This document shows positions 1-7,214 of a stretch of 22,131 nt of DNA, piece after piece; positions within the stretch are counted from its first letter, which is position 1, and the number at the start of each line of letters is the position of its first letter. Origin of the DNA: an uncultured Prevotella sp. GTDB lineage: Bacteria > Bacteroidota > Bacteroidia > Bacteroidales > Bacteroidaceae. The DNA lies in NCBI GenBank assembly GCA_900543585.1, contig UQRP01000039.1, positions 1 to 22,131 of the forward strand. The letters are read 5' to 3'. A program made the translations under genes and the position numbers. Under the pieces are notes generated by a model. It was not told where the DNA came from and made no database searches. It worked only from the letters and a program-made list of their open reading frames with translations.

Positions 1-432
1 CCTGCCACTCTTAGGATGGGAGAAAGAAGTAGAGTTGAAGTCGAGCTTGAGGTGGCGCTCCTTGGCCCACTGCATCCAGCTCTCGAAATGTTCAGGACCA
101 CAGGCGTCACGGTCGACAAACTGTCCACCGAAGTCGCCATAGGTCTCATGGAGGTTCAGACGGAAGGTGCCACCAAGCAGCGACTGCACCTTCTCGATGT
201 CCTGACGCAGTTCGTCGATGTTGCGTGCCCGACCGGGGAAGTTGCCGGTGGTCATGATGCCACCCGAGGCTGCCTCGCCACGCTCGAAACCAACAACGTC
301 GTCGGCCTGCCAGCAATGGAGGGAGATGGGGGTTGCGGCAAGGAGCTCAAGGGCCTTGTCGGTGTCTACGCCAAGTTCTGCATAGCGAGCCTTGGCAACA
401 GCGTAGTTTTTCTCAATGATTTCAGATTTCAT
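1..432 (-). CDS. rhaA: L-rhamnose isomerase, N-terminal part (cut by window edge)
   Basis: This enzyme interconverts L-rhamnose and L-rhamnulose in the cytoplasm, the first step of rhamnose breakdown. The frame opens at an ATG (complement of 430-432) and runs off the left edge after 144 codons, so about two thirds of a normal ~420-residue enzyme is missing. The visible N-terminus follows the RhaA pattern closely: ISLHCWQADDVVGFE (about residues 36-50), GGIMTTGNFPGRARN (58-71), RLNLHETYGD (91-100) and LDFNSTSFSHP (130-140). The metal- and substrate-binding residues of the barrel lie in the missing part. The start is only 5 nt after the rhaB stop, which fits one rhaBA transcript. Identification is by recognised family motifs. 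Confidence 0.95.
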   Translation of the reverse strand, partial: MKSEIIEKNYAVAKARYAELGVDTDKALELLAATPISLHCWQADDVVGFERGEAASGGIMTTGNFPGRARNIDELRQDIEKVQSLLGGTFRLNLHETYGDFGGQFVDRDACGPEHFESWMQWAKERHLKLDFNSTSFSHPKSGR

Positions 433-437
433 GGGTT

Positions 438-1913
438 CTATTTTTGATTGGTGATTGTCAGATATTTCTCGTAAGCCTCATCGTAAGCGGCTTTGTCCTG
501 CGGATGGTATTTCTTTGTCGCTATGCTGTCGGCGATGACGCGTCGCATGGCCCAGATGTCGCCAACCTCACCGGCGGCCTTGGCCTGGAGCATGATATTG
601 CCCAAAGCAGTGCCCTCGGAAGGACCTGCCACCACATCAACGCCACAACTGTTGGCTGTCTCCTGGTTGAGGGCGTCATTCTGGGCGCCCCCACCGATGA
701 TATGCAGGGTATGGATGTCGAAGTCGGCAAACTCCTTCAGCCAGCCAAAGACCTGACGGTAGCGCAGGGCCAAGGAGTCGAAGATGCAGCGACAGTATTC
801 TCCCTTATTGCGCGGCTGTGGCTGACGGGTACGCTGGCAGTAGGCATTGATAGCCTCCACCATGCGCTCGGGATTGGCAAAAGAGGCATCATCAGGATTG
901 ATAAGGGTGCGGAACGGCAGGGCGGCAGCAGCGGCAGCCATCAGCTCTCCATGTGCGGTGCCCTGTCCCCATTCCTTGCGGCAACGCTCGTAAATCCACA
1001 TGCCACAGATATTCTTCAGAAAACGTGTCGTCCCCTCGATGCCACCCTCGTTGGTGAAGTTGCACGCATAGCTGCGCGCGCTGATGACAGGCGTCTTCGT
1101 CTCTATGCCCATCAGGCTCCACGTGCCGCTGCTCAGGTAGGCGAAGTGCTCGTCACGGGCGGGTACGGCGGCAACAGCCGAGGCGGTGTCGTGACCGGCG
1201 ACAGCCACGACGGGCACGGGGCCGAGCCCTGTCAGCCGCTGTACGTCGTCGCTGAGCGGTCCGATGACGGCGCCCGGAGCTATCATCTTTCCAAATTGGG
1301 AGCGCATGAGACCGACACTCGACAGGAGGTCGGCATCAAGGTCGTGGGTGGCGGGGTTGAGGAGTTGTGAGGTCGAGGCAACGGTATATTCACAGACCTT
1401 TCTTCCAGTGAGCAGATAGCTCAGAGCGTCGGGGATGAAGAGAATGGTGTCGGCAGCAGCAAGTGCGGCATTACCGTCGTGGCGCATCTTGAAGAGTTGG
1501 AAGAGGCTGTTGAAATTCATGAACTGTATACCGGTCTTGGCATAGACCGCTTCCTTGCTGACGGCTTGGGCGAAATAGCGCTCCATGGCACCTGAGGTGT
1601 GAGGGTCGCGATAAGAGAACGGTGCTGAGAGCAGCTGTCCGTCGCGGCCGACAAGGCAGAAGTCGCAGCCCCAGGTATCGATGCCGATGCTCTGAAGGGT
1701 GATGCCACGCTCCGCCGTCAGCTGTAAGGCCTTGATGACGGCATGATACAGCGACAGCAGGTCCCAATAGTCATGACCGGCGGCATGGATGATGGGGTTA
1801 TCGAAGCGTGTCAGCTCTTCTAAGGAGACACGACTTTCAGAAAAGGTACCGAGGATGGTGCGGCCACTCGTGGCGCCAAGGTCTACGGCAAGATAATATT
1901 TGTTGACTTTCAT
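438..1913 (-). CDS. rhaB: Rhamnulokinase (L-rhamnulose kinase, FGGY family)
   Basis: This kinase phosphorylates L-rhamnulose to rhamnulose-1-phosphate with ATP, the second step of rhamnose catabolism. The 491 residues match the usual FGGY kinase length. Visible motifs are the N-terminal phosphate-binding loop DLGATSGR (11-18), YRDPHT (101-106), the catalytic-base motif GHDTAS with Asp242, LSSGTWSLMG, and the C-terminal FGGY signature with GGGAQN and GPSEGTALGN. The start ATG is preceded by a Bacteroidota -7 box (complement of 1946-1953) inside an inverted repeat, so this gene heads the operon and rhaA follows after 5 nt. Further rha genes (transporter, aldolase) would be expected beyond the left edge but are not visible. 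Confidence 0.95.
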   Translation of the reverse strand: MKVNKYYLAVDLGATSGRTILGTFSESRVSLEELTRFDNPIIHAAGHDYWDLLSLYHAVIKALQLTAERGITLQSIGIDTWGCDFCLVGRDGQLLSAPFSYRDPHTSGAMERYFAQAVSKEAVYAKTGIQFMNFNSLFQLFKMRHDGNAALAAADTILFIPDALSYLLTGRKVCEYTVASTSQLLNPATHDLDADLLSSVGLMRSQFGKMIAPGAVIGPLSDDVQRLTGLGPVPVVAVAGHDTASAVAAVPARDEHFAYLSSGTWSLMGIETKTPVISARSYACNFTNEGGIEGTTRFLKNICGMWIYERCRKEWGQGTAHGELMAAAAAALPFRTLINPDDASFANPERMVEAINAYCQRTRQPQPRNKGEYCRCIFDSLALRYRQVFGWLKEFADFDIHTLHIIGGGAQNDALNQETANSCGVDVVAGPSEGTALGNIMLQAKAAGEVGDIWAMRRVIADSIATKKYHPQDKAAYDEAYEKYLTITNQK

Positions 1914-1930
1914 CTGGGCTTGTTTTTAGT

Positions 1931-1957
1931 GTTCTAATTCTGCTGCAAAATTAGAAC
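1931..1957 (-). promoter_or_regulatory. rhaB promoter -7 box inside a perfect 9-bp inverted repeat (candidate operator)
   Basis: The -7 box TAATTTTG is the complement of 1946-1953, which puts the start of transcription near 1940 and gives a leader of about 27 nt. The arms GTTCTAATT (1931-1939) and AATTAGAAC (1949-1957) are perfectly complementary with a 9-nt spacer, and they straddle the predicted -7 box and start site. That position suits a repressor or a rhamnose-responsive regulator. No -33 element is clear. Box and repeat are seen directly; the regulatory role is inferred. Confidence 0.55.
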
Positions 1958-2016
1958 AAACCCACAAGCCCGGCCGTAGATATTTGATAAAAGAACTTTG
2001 AAATTTGAGAAGCCTC

Positions 2017-3333
2017 TTATTTCACTTGCAAGATGTCAGTCCACCTTGTAGTGTAGTTAGGGCTTTTCAGGTCGCGCTTCACCGCGTCGGCGAAGTGTGC
2101 CGCCTTGCCTTTGCCATTCTTCGCCGTATACTGCTGTGACCCGAGTACAATGGTCTCCGTACCGTTGCGCTTGTTGATTTTGTCGACAGCAGCATCTATC
2201 TTCTGCATCTTACTATAGCGTTCGGGGTTGAAGTCGACGAGATTGGTCTGCACGGCATTGGCAGGACTCAGGTCCATGAGCAGCACACCGGCCCGTTTGT
2301 ACTGATAGCCTTGTACAAAGGCTGCTTTGAGGCAGTTCAGCGCTGCCTCCACGATGACCTGTGTGCTGTTGGATGGTGTCAGGAGAGCAGCCGTGCGGAA
2401 CATGCCGTATTGCGGCAGATCGTCGCGGAAATGGTTAGTGTCGATGAAAACGCCGACGATGCCAGCCACACTCTTCTGCTGCCGCAGTTTCTGCGCACAG
2501 CGGGCAGCATAGTTGGCCACATGGGTGCGGATCTCCTCCAAGGCGGTGAGCATATTGGGGAAAGAACGGGAGGTGCACACGCTCTTCTTTGTCACCATCT
2601 CCATGTCGTCGATGGGTATACAGTCGATGCCGTTGAGCTCCATCCATGTGCGCTCGGCCACGACATTAAAGGTGGACCGCACGAAGGTACGGCTCAGGCG
2701 GGCAAAGTCCAGGGCTGTGGTCACCTGGAGCTGTGCCAGCCGCTCCCGCCATCGGCGGCCGATGCCCCAGACATCGCCCAAAGGGAAGAGGCTGAGGGCT
2801 TTCTCACGCTTCTCGTCGGTGTCTATCATGCAACAATGGTGGTAGCCGGGATAGCGTTTGGCAAACTTGCTGGCCATCTTGGCCAACGTCTTCGTCCGCG
2901 CGATGCCGATGCTCACTGGCATGCCTAAGCCGCGCAGGATGGTCTTATGAAGGTCTTCGCCCCAAGCCTTGAGGTCGAACTGTGACATGCCGTCGAGGAC
3001 GCAGAAGCCCTCGTCGATAGAATAGCGGTGAAACTCCGGACAGCTGTTGCGGACAATATTCATCAGCCGTCGCGTCATGTCGGCATAGAGTTCATAGTTG
3101 GAGGAGAAAGCATAGATCTCCTTGCCGGGGAAGAGCTCGGCGAGCTTGAAAAACGGCGTACCGGCCTCGATGCCCATGGCCTTAGCCTCATTGCTGCGAG
3201 CCACGACACAGCCGTCGTTGTTGGACAGCACCACACAGGCCTTGCCGTTGAGGTCGGGACGGAACGACCGCTCGCAACTGACATAGCAGTTGTCGACATC
3301 GACCAAAGCCCAGTATCTGTCTCTCGCCTCCAT
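2017..3333 (-). CDS. umuC: Y-family DNA polymerase V catalytic subunit
   Basis: This is the catalytic subunit of an error-prone translesion polymerase that works with processed UmuD. The start is placed at the ATG of MEARDRYWAL (complement of 3331-3333), giving 438 residues, close to the ~422 of E. coli UmuC. The open frame extends 50 codons further upstream but only by reading through umuD in another frame. Catalytic motifs are visible: VDVDNCYVSCE (Asp12, steric-gate-position Tyr17), VVLSNNDGCVVARSNEAKA, and YRYSIDEGF-type motif III with Asp107 and Glu108. LPGD-like and HhH regions follow (GDVWGIGRRW). It starts 13 nt after the umuD stop, so the two genes are co-transcribed. The N-terminal IMS/palm domain is followed by the little-finger region; nothing looks broken. 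Confidence 0.93.
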   Translation of the reverse strand: MEARDRYWALVDVDNCYVSCERSFRPDLNGKACVVLSNNDGCVVARSNEAKAMGIEAGTPFFKLAELFPGKEIYAFSSNYELYADMTRRLMNIVRNSCPEFHRYSIDEGFCVLDGMSQFDLKAWGEDLHKTILRGLGMPVSIGIARTKTLAKMASKFAKRYPGYHHCCMIDTDEKREKALSLFPLGDVWGIGRRWRERLAQLQVTTALDFARLSRTFVRSTFNVVAERTWMELNGIDCIPIDDMEMVTKKSVCTSRSFPNMLTALEEIRTHVANYAARCAQKLRQQKSVAGIVGVFIDTNHFRDDLPQYGMFRTAALLTPSNSTQVIVEAALNCLKAAFVQGYQYKRAGVLLMDLSPANAVQTNLVDFNPERYSKMQKIDAAVDKINKRNGTETIVLGSQQYTAKNGKGKAAHFADAVKRDLKSPNYTTRWTDILQVK

Positions 3334-3346
3334 AGACTCAATTTCT

Positions 3347-3799
3347 TTAGTGGTGCATATTCTTGATGGAATACTGCACCACGCCCCACACCATAAAGTC
3401 ATCGTTTGGGGTGACCTTGATGCGCGGATATTTGGTGTTGCCGGGCACGAGCTCGATATATCCGTCAGCCTTATGGCTGTCATCGTAATATTTCAAGGTG
3501 TACTCTCTGTTGAGGAACGCTAAGACGACATCACCGTTCTTTGGCTCTAAGGAGCGGTCGATGACGACGATGTCACCGTCGAAGATGCCGGCTCCCGTCA
3601 TGGAGTCGCCGTTGACATGGGCATAGAAGGTGGTGTCGGGGTGGCTGATGAGGTCTTTGTTGAAGTCTAACGACTCCACCTCATAAGCCTCCGCCGGCGA
3701 GGGGAACCCGGCCTTGATGGCAGGGGCGAAGCCAAGCCGCAGCTTGCTCATAAACTCGCTGTGGAGAAGGGTGACGTTGTTGTATGTCTTGCTGTCCAT
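3347..3799 (-). CDS. umuD: UmuD-type self-cleaving subunit of polymerase V (S24 peptidase family)
   Basis: This 150-residue protein is processed by self-cleavage, and the product joins UmuC to form active polymerase V. The S24 catalytic pair is visible: Ser66 in NGDSMTGAG and Lys103 in REYTLKYY. Their spacing of 37 residues equals that of E. coli UmuD (Ser60, Lys97). The predicted cleavage site is Ala30-Gly31 in IKAGFPSPA, 36 residues before the serine, again as in E. coli. An alternative start is Met17. A purine-rich AGAAAGGAAAG lies just before the ATG. The gene begins 14 nt after the greA-family stop and is followed 13 nt later by umuC. No LexA-type box was recognised. Confidence 0.92.
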   Translation of the reverse strand: MDSKTYNNVTLLHSEFMSKLRLGFAPAIKAGFPSPAEAYEVESLDFNKDLISHPDTTFYAHVNGDSMTGAGIFDGDIVVIDRSLEPKNGDVVLAFLNREYTLKYYDDSHKADGYIELVPGNTKYPRIKVTPNDDFMVWGVVQYSIKNMHH

Positions 3800-3813
3800 A
3801 ATCTTTCCTTTCT

Positions 3814-4281
3814 TTATCCCCGCTCGATGGTCTCTATGCGGAGCCGGATAATGCCCACGGGAACGGAGACATTGACCACCTCGCCGACCTTATGGTTCAT
3901 CAGCGCCTGAGCGATGGGCGATTTGACAGATATCTTCAGCTCCTTGGCATTGGCCTCATGGGGGCTCACGATGGTATAGGTCATCTTCTTATTGGTAGAC
4001 AGGTTGGTCAAGGCCACCTTGGTGAGCAGTCGCACCCGGTCCAAGGGTTGCTCGCTGTCGGGCATGACACGGGCATGCGACAGCACACGCTGCAAGAAGC
4101 GGATACGCCCCAGCAGCCGTGACTGCTCGCGGCGCGCAGCACGGTATTCGAAATTCTCACTGAGGTCGCCCTTGTCACGTGCCTCTGAGATAGCATCGAT
4201 GGCCTCAGGGAGACGCTCCTTGATAAGTTCGTTCAGTTCGGAGGAGAGCTTCTCGTAGCCCTCACGCGACATATACTCCAT
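3814..4281 (-). CDS. greA: GreA/GreB-family transcription elongation factor
   Basis: Gre factors enter the RNA polymerase secondary channel and stimulate cleavage of backtracked RNA. The 155 residues have the family layout: an N-terminal antiparallel coiled coil (about 1-75) with the acidic tip GDLSENFEYRAAR carrying Asp39 and Glu42, then an FKBP-like C-terminal domain (TYTIVSPHEA, ISVKSPIAQALMNHKVGEVVNV). The C-terminal end (VGIIRLRIETIERG) is less typical than in housekeeping GreA, so a paralogue is possible. It heads an apparent operon with umuD and umuC and has its own -7 box about 30 nt upstream of the likely transcription start. Family assignment is firm; the exact GreA versus paralogue label is less so. 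Confidence 0.85.
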   Translation of the reverse strand: MEYMSREGYEKLSSELNELIKERLPEAIDAISEARDKGDLSENFEYRAARREQSRLLGRIRFLQRVLSHARVMPDSEQPLDRVRLLTKVALTNLSTNKKMTYTIVSPHEANAKELKISVKSPIAQALMNHKVGEVVNVSVPVGIIRLRIETIERG

Positions 4282-4318
4282 ATCCTATACCTATTATAAT
4301 AATGTGATAATTCGTCTG

Positions 4319-4357
4319 CAAAATTACGAAGAAATAAAATAAAAAGCTATAACTTTG
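4319..4357. promoter_or_regulatory. Divergent promoters between greA and the lipoprotein gene
   Basis: A minus-strand -7 box TAATTTTG (complement of 4319-4326) would start the greA-umuDC transcript near 4311, about 30 nt before the greA ATG. A plus-strand -7 box TAACTTTG (4350-4357) would start the transcript for the gene at 4483, leaving a leader of roughly 120 nt. Neither has a clear -33 TTTG. Both match the Bacteroidota consensus TAnnTTTG exactly; transcription itself is inferred. Confidence 0.6.
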
Positions 4358-4482
4358 CCGAAGAATATGAGCGCACAGGAAAAGCGCAGAAAAAACAAAA
4401 AAGTTGCCGCCGACAAGCAAGATTGCCGCAAAGCCTGCATTTCACTACTGTAAACAACTAAAAAATAATATCAAAGGGAAAA

Positions 4483-5148
4483 ATGAAAAAGTTTAAACTC
4501 CTGACACTGTTCTTCGCTGCCTTTGCAGCCCTGACTCTGACGTCATGCCTCAACGACGACGATGACAACACCGGTCTGACAGCCGAGCAGATCCAGATGG
4601 CCTACAACGCCACAAGGGGCTTGCACAGCGGAAAGATTATCTACACCACGGGCTTCGACAAAGACGGTAAGGACGTCAAGGACTCTGCCAACGTTTCTTG
4701 GGACATCACCTCCGACACCGTGATGTACATCAACAACGTGCCCTCCAAAGTCCTCGCCTCAGTCATTGCCGACGACGACATCCGCGCGGCCGTAGAGACG
4801 CGGGGCCCGCAGAGAATCAAATGCTACATCAACTACATAGAATACAGAAACGACAAACCCATCCGGTGCCTCTGGCTCGTCAACCCCGTCAGCATCTGCT
4901 TCGACAACTTAGAGTACAACGGCGCCAAACATAAGGTCACCATCGCCTTCTTTGCCAACAGCAACTACTCCATCGGACAGCTGATAACTTCTGTCACCCC
5001 CAACATTCAGATGATGCAGTTCATCGCCGGAGCACTCTATGTCGACGACAAGATTAACAGCGAAGGCATCAACTACCTCAAAGACCCAACCAAGGCAAGC
5101 TCTTGGAACTCACGCATGAGATACCTTGTGCTGAAAGAGATTCTATAA
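4483..5148 (+). CDS. Secreted lipoprotein, DUF4840-like
   Basis: The 221-residue product begins with a type II signal peptide: positive MKKFK, a hydrophobic stretch, and a lipobox LTSC with the lipidated Cys22. An acidic run LNDDDDN follows, the pattern that in Bacteroidota favours export to the outer surface. The rest (LTAEQIQMAYNATRGLHSGKIIYTT at the start of the mature part) looks like the DUF4840 family of small Bacteroidales lipoproteins, whose function is unknown; this match is from memory of the family pattern. The gene stands alone, with an upstream -7 box and a strong terminator 20 nt after its stop. Confidence 0.8.
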   Translation: MKKFKLLTLFFAAFAALTLTSCLNDDDDNTGLTAEQIQMAYNATRGLHSGKIIYTTGFDKDGKDVKDSANVSWDITSDTVMYINNVPSKVLASVIADDDIRAAVETRGPQRIKCYINYIEYRNDKPIRCLWLVNPVSICFDNLEYNGAKHKVTIAFFANSNYSIGQLITSVTPNIQMMQFIAGALYVDDKINSEGINYLKDPTKASSWNSRMRYLVLKEIL

Positions 5149-5169
5149 TACAGAAATCCTATACAAACT

Positions 5170-5208
5170 GAAATCCCCGGTCCTGACATCGTCACGACCG
5201 GGGATTTC
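5170..5208. terminator. Strong terminator shared by convergent lipoprotein and ferredoxin genes
   Basis: A perfect 13-bp stem GAAATCCCCGGTC (5170-5182) pairs with GACCGGGGATTTC (5196-5208) around a 13-nt loop. It is followed on the plus strand by GTATTTTT. It sits between two genes pointing at each other (stops at 5148 and 5230). The T-run is better on the plus strand, so it mainly ends the lipoprotein transcript and probably blocks read-through from both sides. Confidence 0.85.
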
Positions 5209-5229
5209 GTATTTTTAAGCGTCTGCTAC

Positions 5230-5400
5230 TTACTCAGGAAGGCTGATAGCCTCGTTGGGGCAGACAGAAGCGCATGTGCCGCACTCTGTGCACTCGTCGG
5301 GGTTGATATGATAGATATCACCAGCAGAGATTGCTCCTACCGGGCACTCGTCGATACATGTTCCACATGCTACACAATCGTTACCAATAACGTAAGCCAT
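5230..5400 (-). CDS. Small 2[4Fe-4S] ferredoxin
   Basis: This 56-residue protein is a bacterial-type ferredoxin, a cytoplasmic low-potential electron carrier. It carries two complete cluster motifs: Cys9, 12, 15 with Cys19 (CVACGTCIDECP), and Cys37, 40, 43 with Cys47 (CTECGTCASVCP), separated by the usual GDIYHINPDE linker. It starts MAYVIGNDCV at 5400 and ends SLPE before a TAA at 5230-5232. A -7 box TACCTTTG lies at the complement of 5490-5497, giving a leader of about 80 nt. It is single-cistron and convergent with the lipoprotein gene. Length and motif spacing are fully normal for clostridial-type ferredoxins. Confidence 0.95.
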   Translation of the reverse strand: MAYVIGNDCVACGTCIDECPVGAISAGDIYHINPDECTECGTCASVCPNEAISLPE

Positions 5401-5489
5401 AATTCTATACTTTTAGAAATTTATAATGTTTTTGTATAATCTTTAAAAGGTGCCGTACGGCTCGCAAGCTGGCTGCCCTTCTTTCATTG

Positions 5490-5497
5490 CAAAGGTA
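5490..5497 (-). promoter_or_regulatory. Ferredoxin promoter -7 box
   Basis: The minus-strand sequence TACCTTTG fits TAnnTTTG. It lies about 90 nt upstream of the ferredoxin ATG. No clear -33 element was found. Confidence 0.5.
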
Positions 5498-5592
5498 ACA
5501 AGTTATCTCGAAATACCTACAAATAATGAAAGAAAATATTGAAATTTAACATATACCTACCTGCTTATGAGGAGCAATATAATAATAATGTG

Positions 5593-5600
5593 TAACTTTG
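5593..5600 (+). promoter_or_regulatory. porT: porT promoter -7 box, very close to the start codon
   Basis: TAACTTTG at 5593-5600 fits the Bacteroidota -7 box. The start codon is at 5613, so the predicted transcript begins only about 5-7 nt before the ATG, giving a nearly leaderless mRNA. Confidence 0.5.
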
Positions 5601-5612
5601 CGTTATCATTTT

Positions 5613-6350
5613 ATGAGGAAGAGAATCATCATCATATTGCTCCTGCTGCCCCTTCTCTGCGTCCGCGCTCAGGAGGCTGTGCAGAACAGACCCTACACCG
5701 ACCTGCGGCCGTTCCACTTCGGCATCCTCGTCGGTGCGCACTTGCAGGACTTGGAGTTCAACAACATCGGGCCGCAGACCGTCACCTTAGCCGACGGCAC
5801 GCAGCAGACTTATACCATCACTACCGACCAGGACCGGTGGGACAACGGCTTCAATGTCGGCGTGCTCGGCGAGGCCAGGCTCAGCGACTATTTCGCCCTG
5901 CGCATCGCCCCGGCACTGTATTTCGGTAACAGACATCTGACCTTCCACAACCTTGATGCCAGCGCACCCGACTCCCTCAAGGACAAGACGCAGAACATCA
6001 AGACAGTGTATATCTCCTGCGCCTTCGACATCATCTTCGCCTCCAAGCGCGACGGCAACCACCGCCCCTACATCATGACCGGCATCAACCCCGTCATCAA
6101 CCTCACGGGCAAGAGCGACGACATCATCAAGCTCAAGCGGCACGACATCTTCCTCGAAGCCGGCGTGGGCTGCGACTTCTACCTACCGTTCTTCAAGCTC
6201 AGGCCCGAGCTGAAGTTCATGTACGGACTCACCAACAGCCTCGACGCGGGACATGCCGACAGACTCCGCGACGCATCGCTCAAACCCTTCGCCAACAGTG
6301 TGGACAAGGCGCACTCTAAGATGATTGTCCTCACGTTCTACTTCGAATAG
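5613..6350 (+). CDS. porT: PorT-type outer-membrane beta-barrel protein (type IX secretion)
   Basis: PorT is an outer-membrane or periplasm-associated component needed for the type IX secretion system of Bacteroidota. The start is set at the ATG at 5613; a TTG five codons upstream lies inside the -7 box. The 245 residues begin with a signal peptide (MRKRIIIILLLLPLLCVRAQ). The mature part starts RPYTDLRPFHFGILVGAHLQD, the N-terminal pattern I associate with PorT, and then shows alternating beta-strand segments ending in VLTFYFE with a terminal aromatic, as outer-membrane barrels do. A plain PF13568-type barrel is the alternative. No other T9SS gene is nearby. The gene is followed after 60 nt by the 5'-nucleotidase pair on the same strand. 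Confidence 0.7.
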   Translation: MRKRIIIILLLLPLLCVRAQEAVQNRPYTDLRPFHFGILVGAHLQDLEFNNIGPQTVTLADGTQQTYTITTDQDRWDNGFNVGVLGEARLSDYFALRIAPALYFGNRHLTFHNLDASAPDSLKDKTQNIKTVYISCAFDIIFASKRDGNHRPYIMTGINPVINLTGKSDDIIKLKRHDIFLEAGVGCDFYLPFFKLRPELKFMYGLTNSLDAGHADRLRDASLKPFANSVDKAHSKMIVLTFYFE

Positions 6351-6410
6351 CAACTGCTTGACGACACATATTTATATTAGCTTTCACCAAAGTAAGAAAA
6401 CATATTTTCC

Positions 6411-7181
6411 ATGACAACATCAAACACCCTCAAGCCCCTTGTCCTCACCCTCGGCGTGGCCCTGCTCGCAGCCTGCCACACACCGTACCACATGACGGAC
6501 ATCTCACGCTCCCGAATTCTCATCGACAGCCGCTATGACAAGACACCCGACGCAGCGGCAGCCGCCTTCATCGCTCCCTACCAGCACCAGGTAGACTCCA
6601 TCATGACACCCGTCGTGGGACGTACCTCCCACCCCATGCAGGCACGCAAGCCGGAGAGCGACCTCAGCAACCTCCTCGCCGACATCCTCGTCTGGGGCGG
6701 CAACGAGTTTCAGGAGACTCCTGACTTCGGTGTCTATAACATGGGCGGCATCCGCGCCGCACTGCCTGAGGGCAATATCACCTATGGCGACATCCTCAAC
6801 GTGGCACCCTTCGAGAACCATGTCTGCTTCCTCTCCCTCTCCGGTGAGAAGGTGCTGCAACTCTTCAGCGAGATGGCGGCAAGAGGCGGCGAGGGCGTGA
6901 GCCACAGCGTGAAGCTCGTCATCACCAAAGACGGCAAACTGACCTCGGCAACCATCAACGGCAAGGCCATAGACCCGGCCAAGACCTACCGCGTGGCTAC
7001 CATCGACTATTTAGCGCAAGGCAACGACGGTCTCACGGCTTTCAAGGACAAGACCGATGTCGTCGCACCCGACGACGAGCCCCACGACGTCAGGTACATC
7101 ATCGTCGCCTACTTCAAAGCGCAGGCTGCTAAAGGCCAGTCCGTCGACGCTAACGTAGAGGGCCGCATCACCATCGAATAA
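6411..7181 (+). CDS. 5'-nucleotidase C-terminal domain lipoprotein
   Basis: This 256-residue protein is the substrate-binding C-terminal half of a UshA-type 5'-nucleotidase, encoded as a separate lipoprotein. A signal peptide ends in the lipobox LAAC with Cys22. The domain signature is clear: ESDLSNLLADILVW, DFGVYNMGGIRAALPEGNITYGDIL (nucleoside-binding Asn-Met-Gly-Gly-Ile-Arg), APFENHVCFLSLSGEKV, and VATIDYLAQGNDGL (aromatic stacking region). It has no metallophosphatase domain of its own; that is encoded by the next gene 33 nt downstream. Together they would make one periplasmic or surface nucleotide-hydrolysing enzyme. Confidence 0.9.
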   Translation: MTTSNTLKPLVLTLGVALLAACHTPYHMTDISRSRILIDSRYDKTPDAAAAAFIAPYQHQVDSIMTPVVGRTSHPMQARKPESDLSNLLADILVWGGNEFQETPDFGVYNMGGIRAALPEGNITYGDILNVAPFENHVCFLSLSGEKVLQLFSEMAARGGEGVSHSVKLVITKDGKLTSATINGKAIDPAKTYRVATIDYLAQGNDGLTAFKDKTDVVAPDDEPHDVRYIIVAYFKAQAAKGQSVDANVEGRITIE

Positions 7182-7214
7182 CGCCACATATCACCATACA
7201 ATAAAGAAAACATC

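Noticed and set aside
444..1370. Long plus-strand open frame (308 codons) across rhaB
   Set aside because: It is antisense to a well-supported kinase gene, has no family motifs, and arises from the codon pattern of rhaB.
2311..2928. Plus-strand open frame (205 codons) across umuC
   Set aside because: Antisense to conserved polymerase motifs, with a composition typical of a shadow frame.
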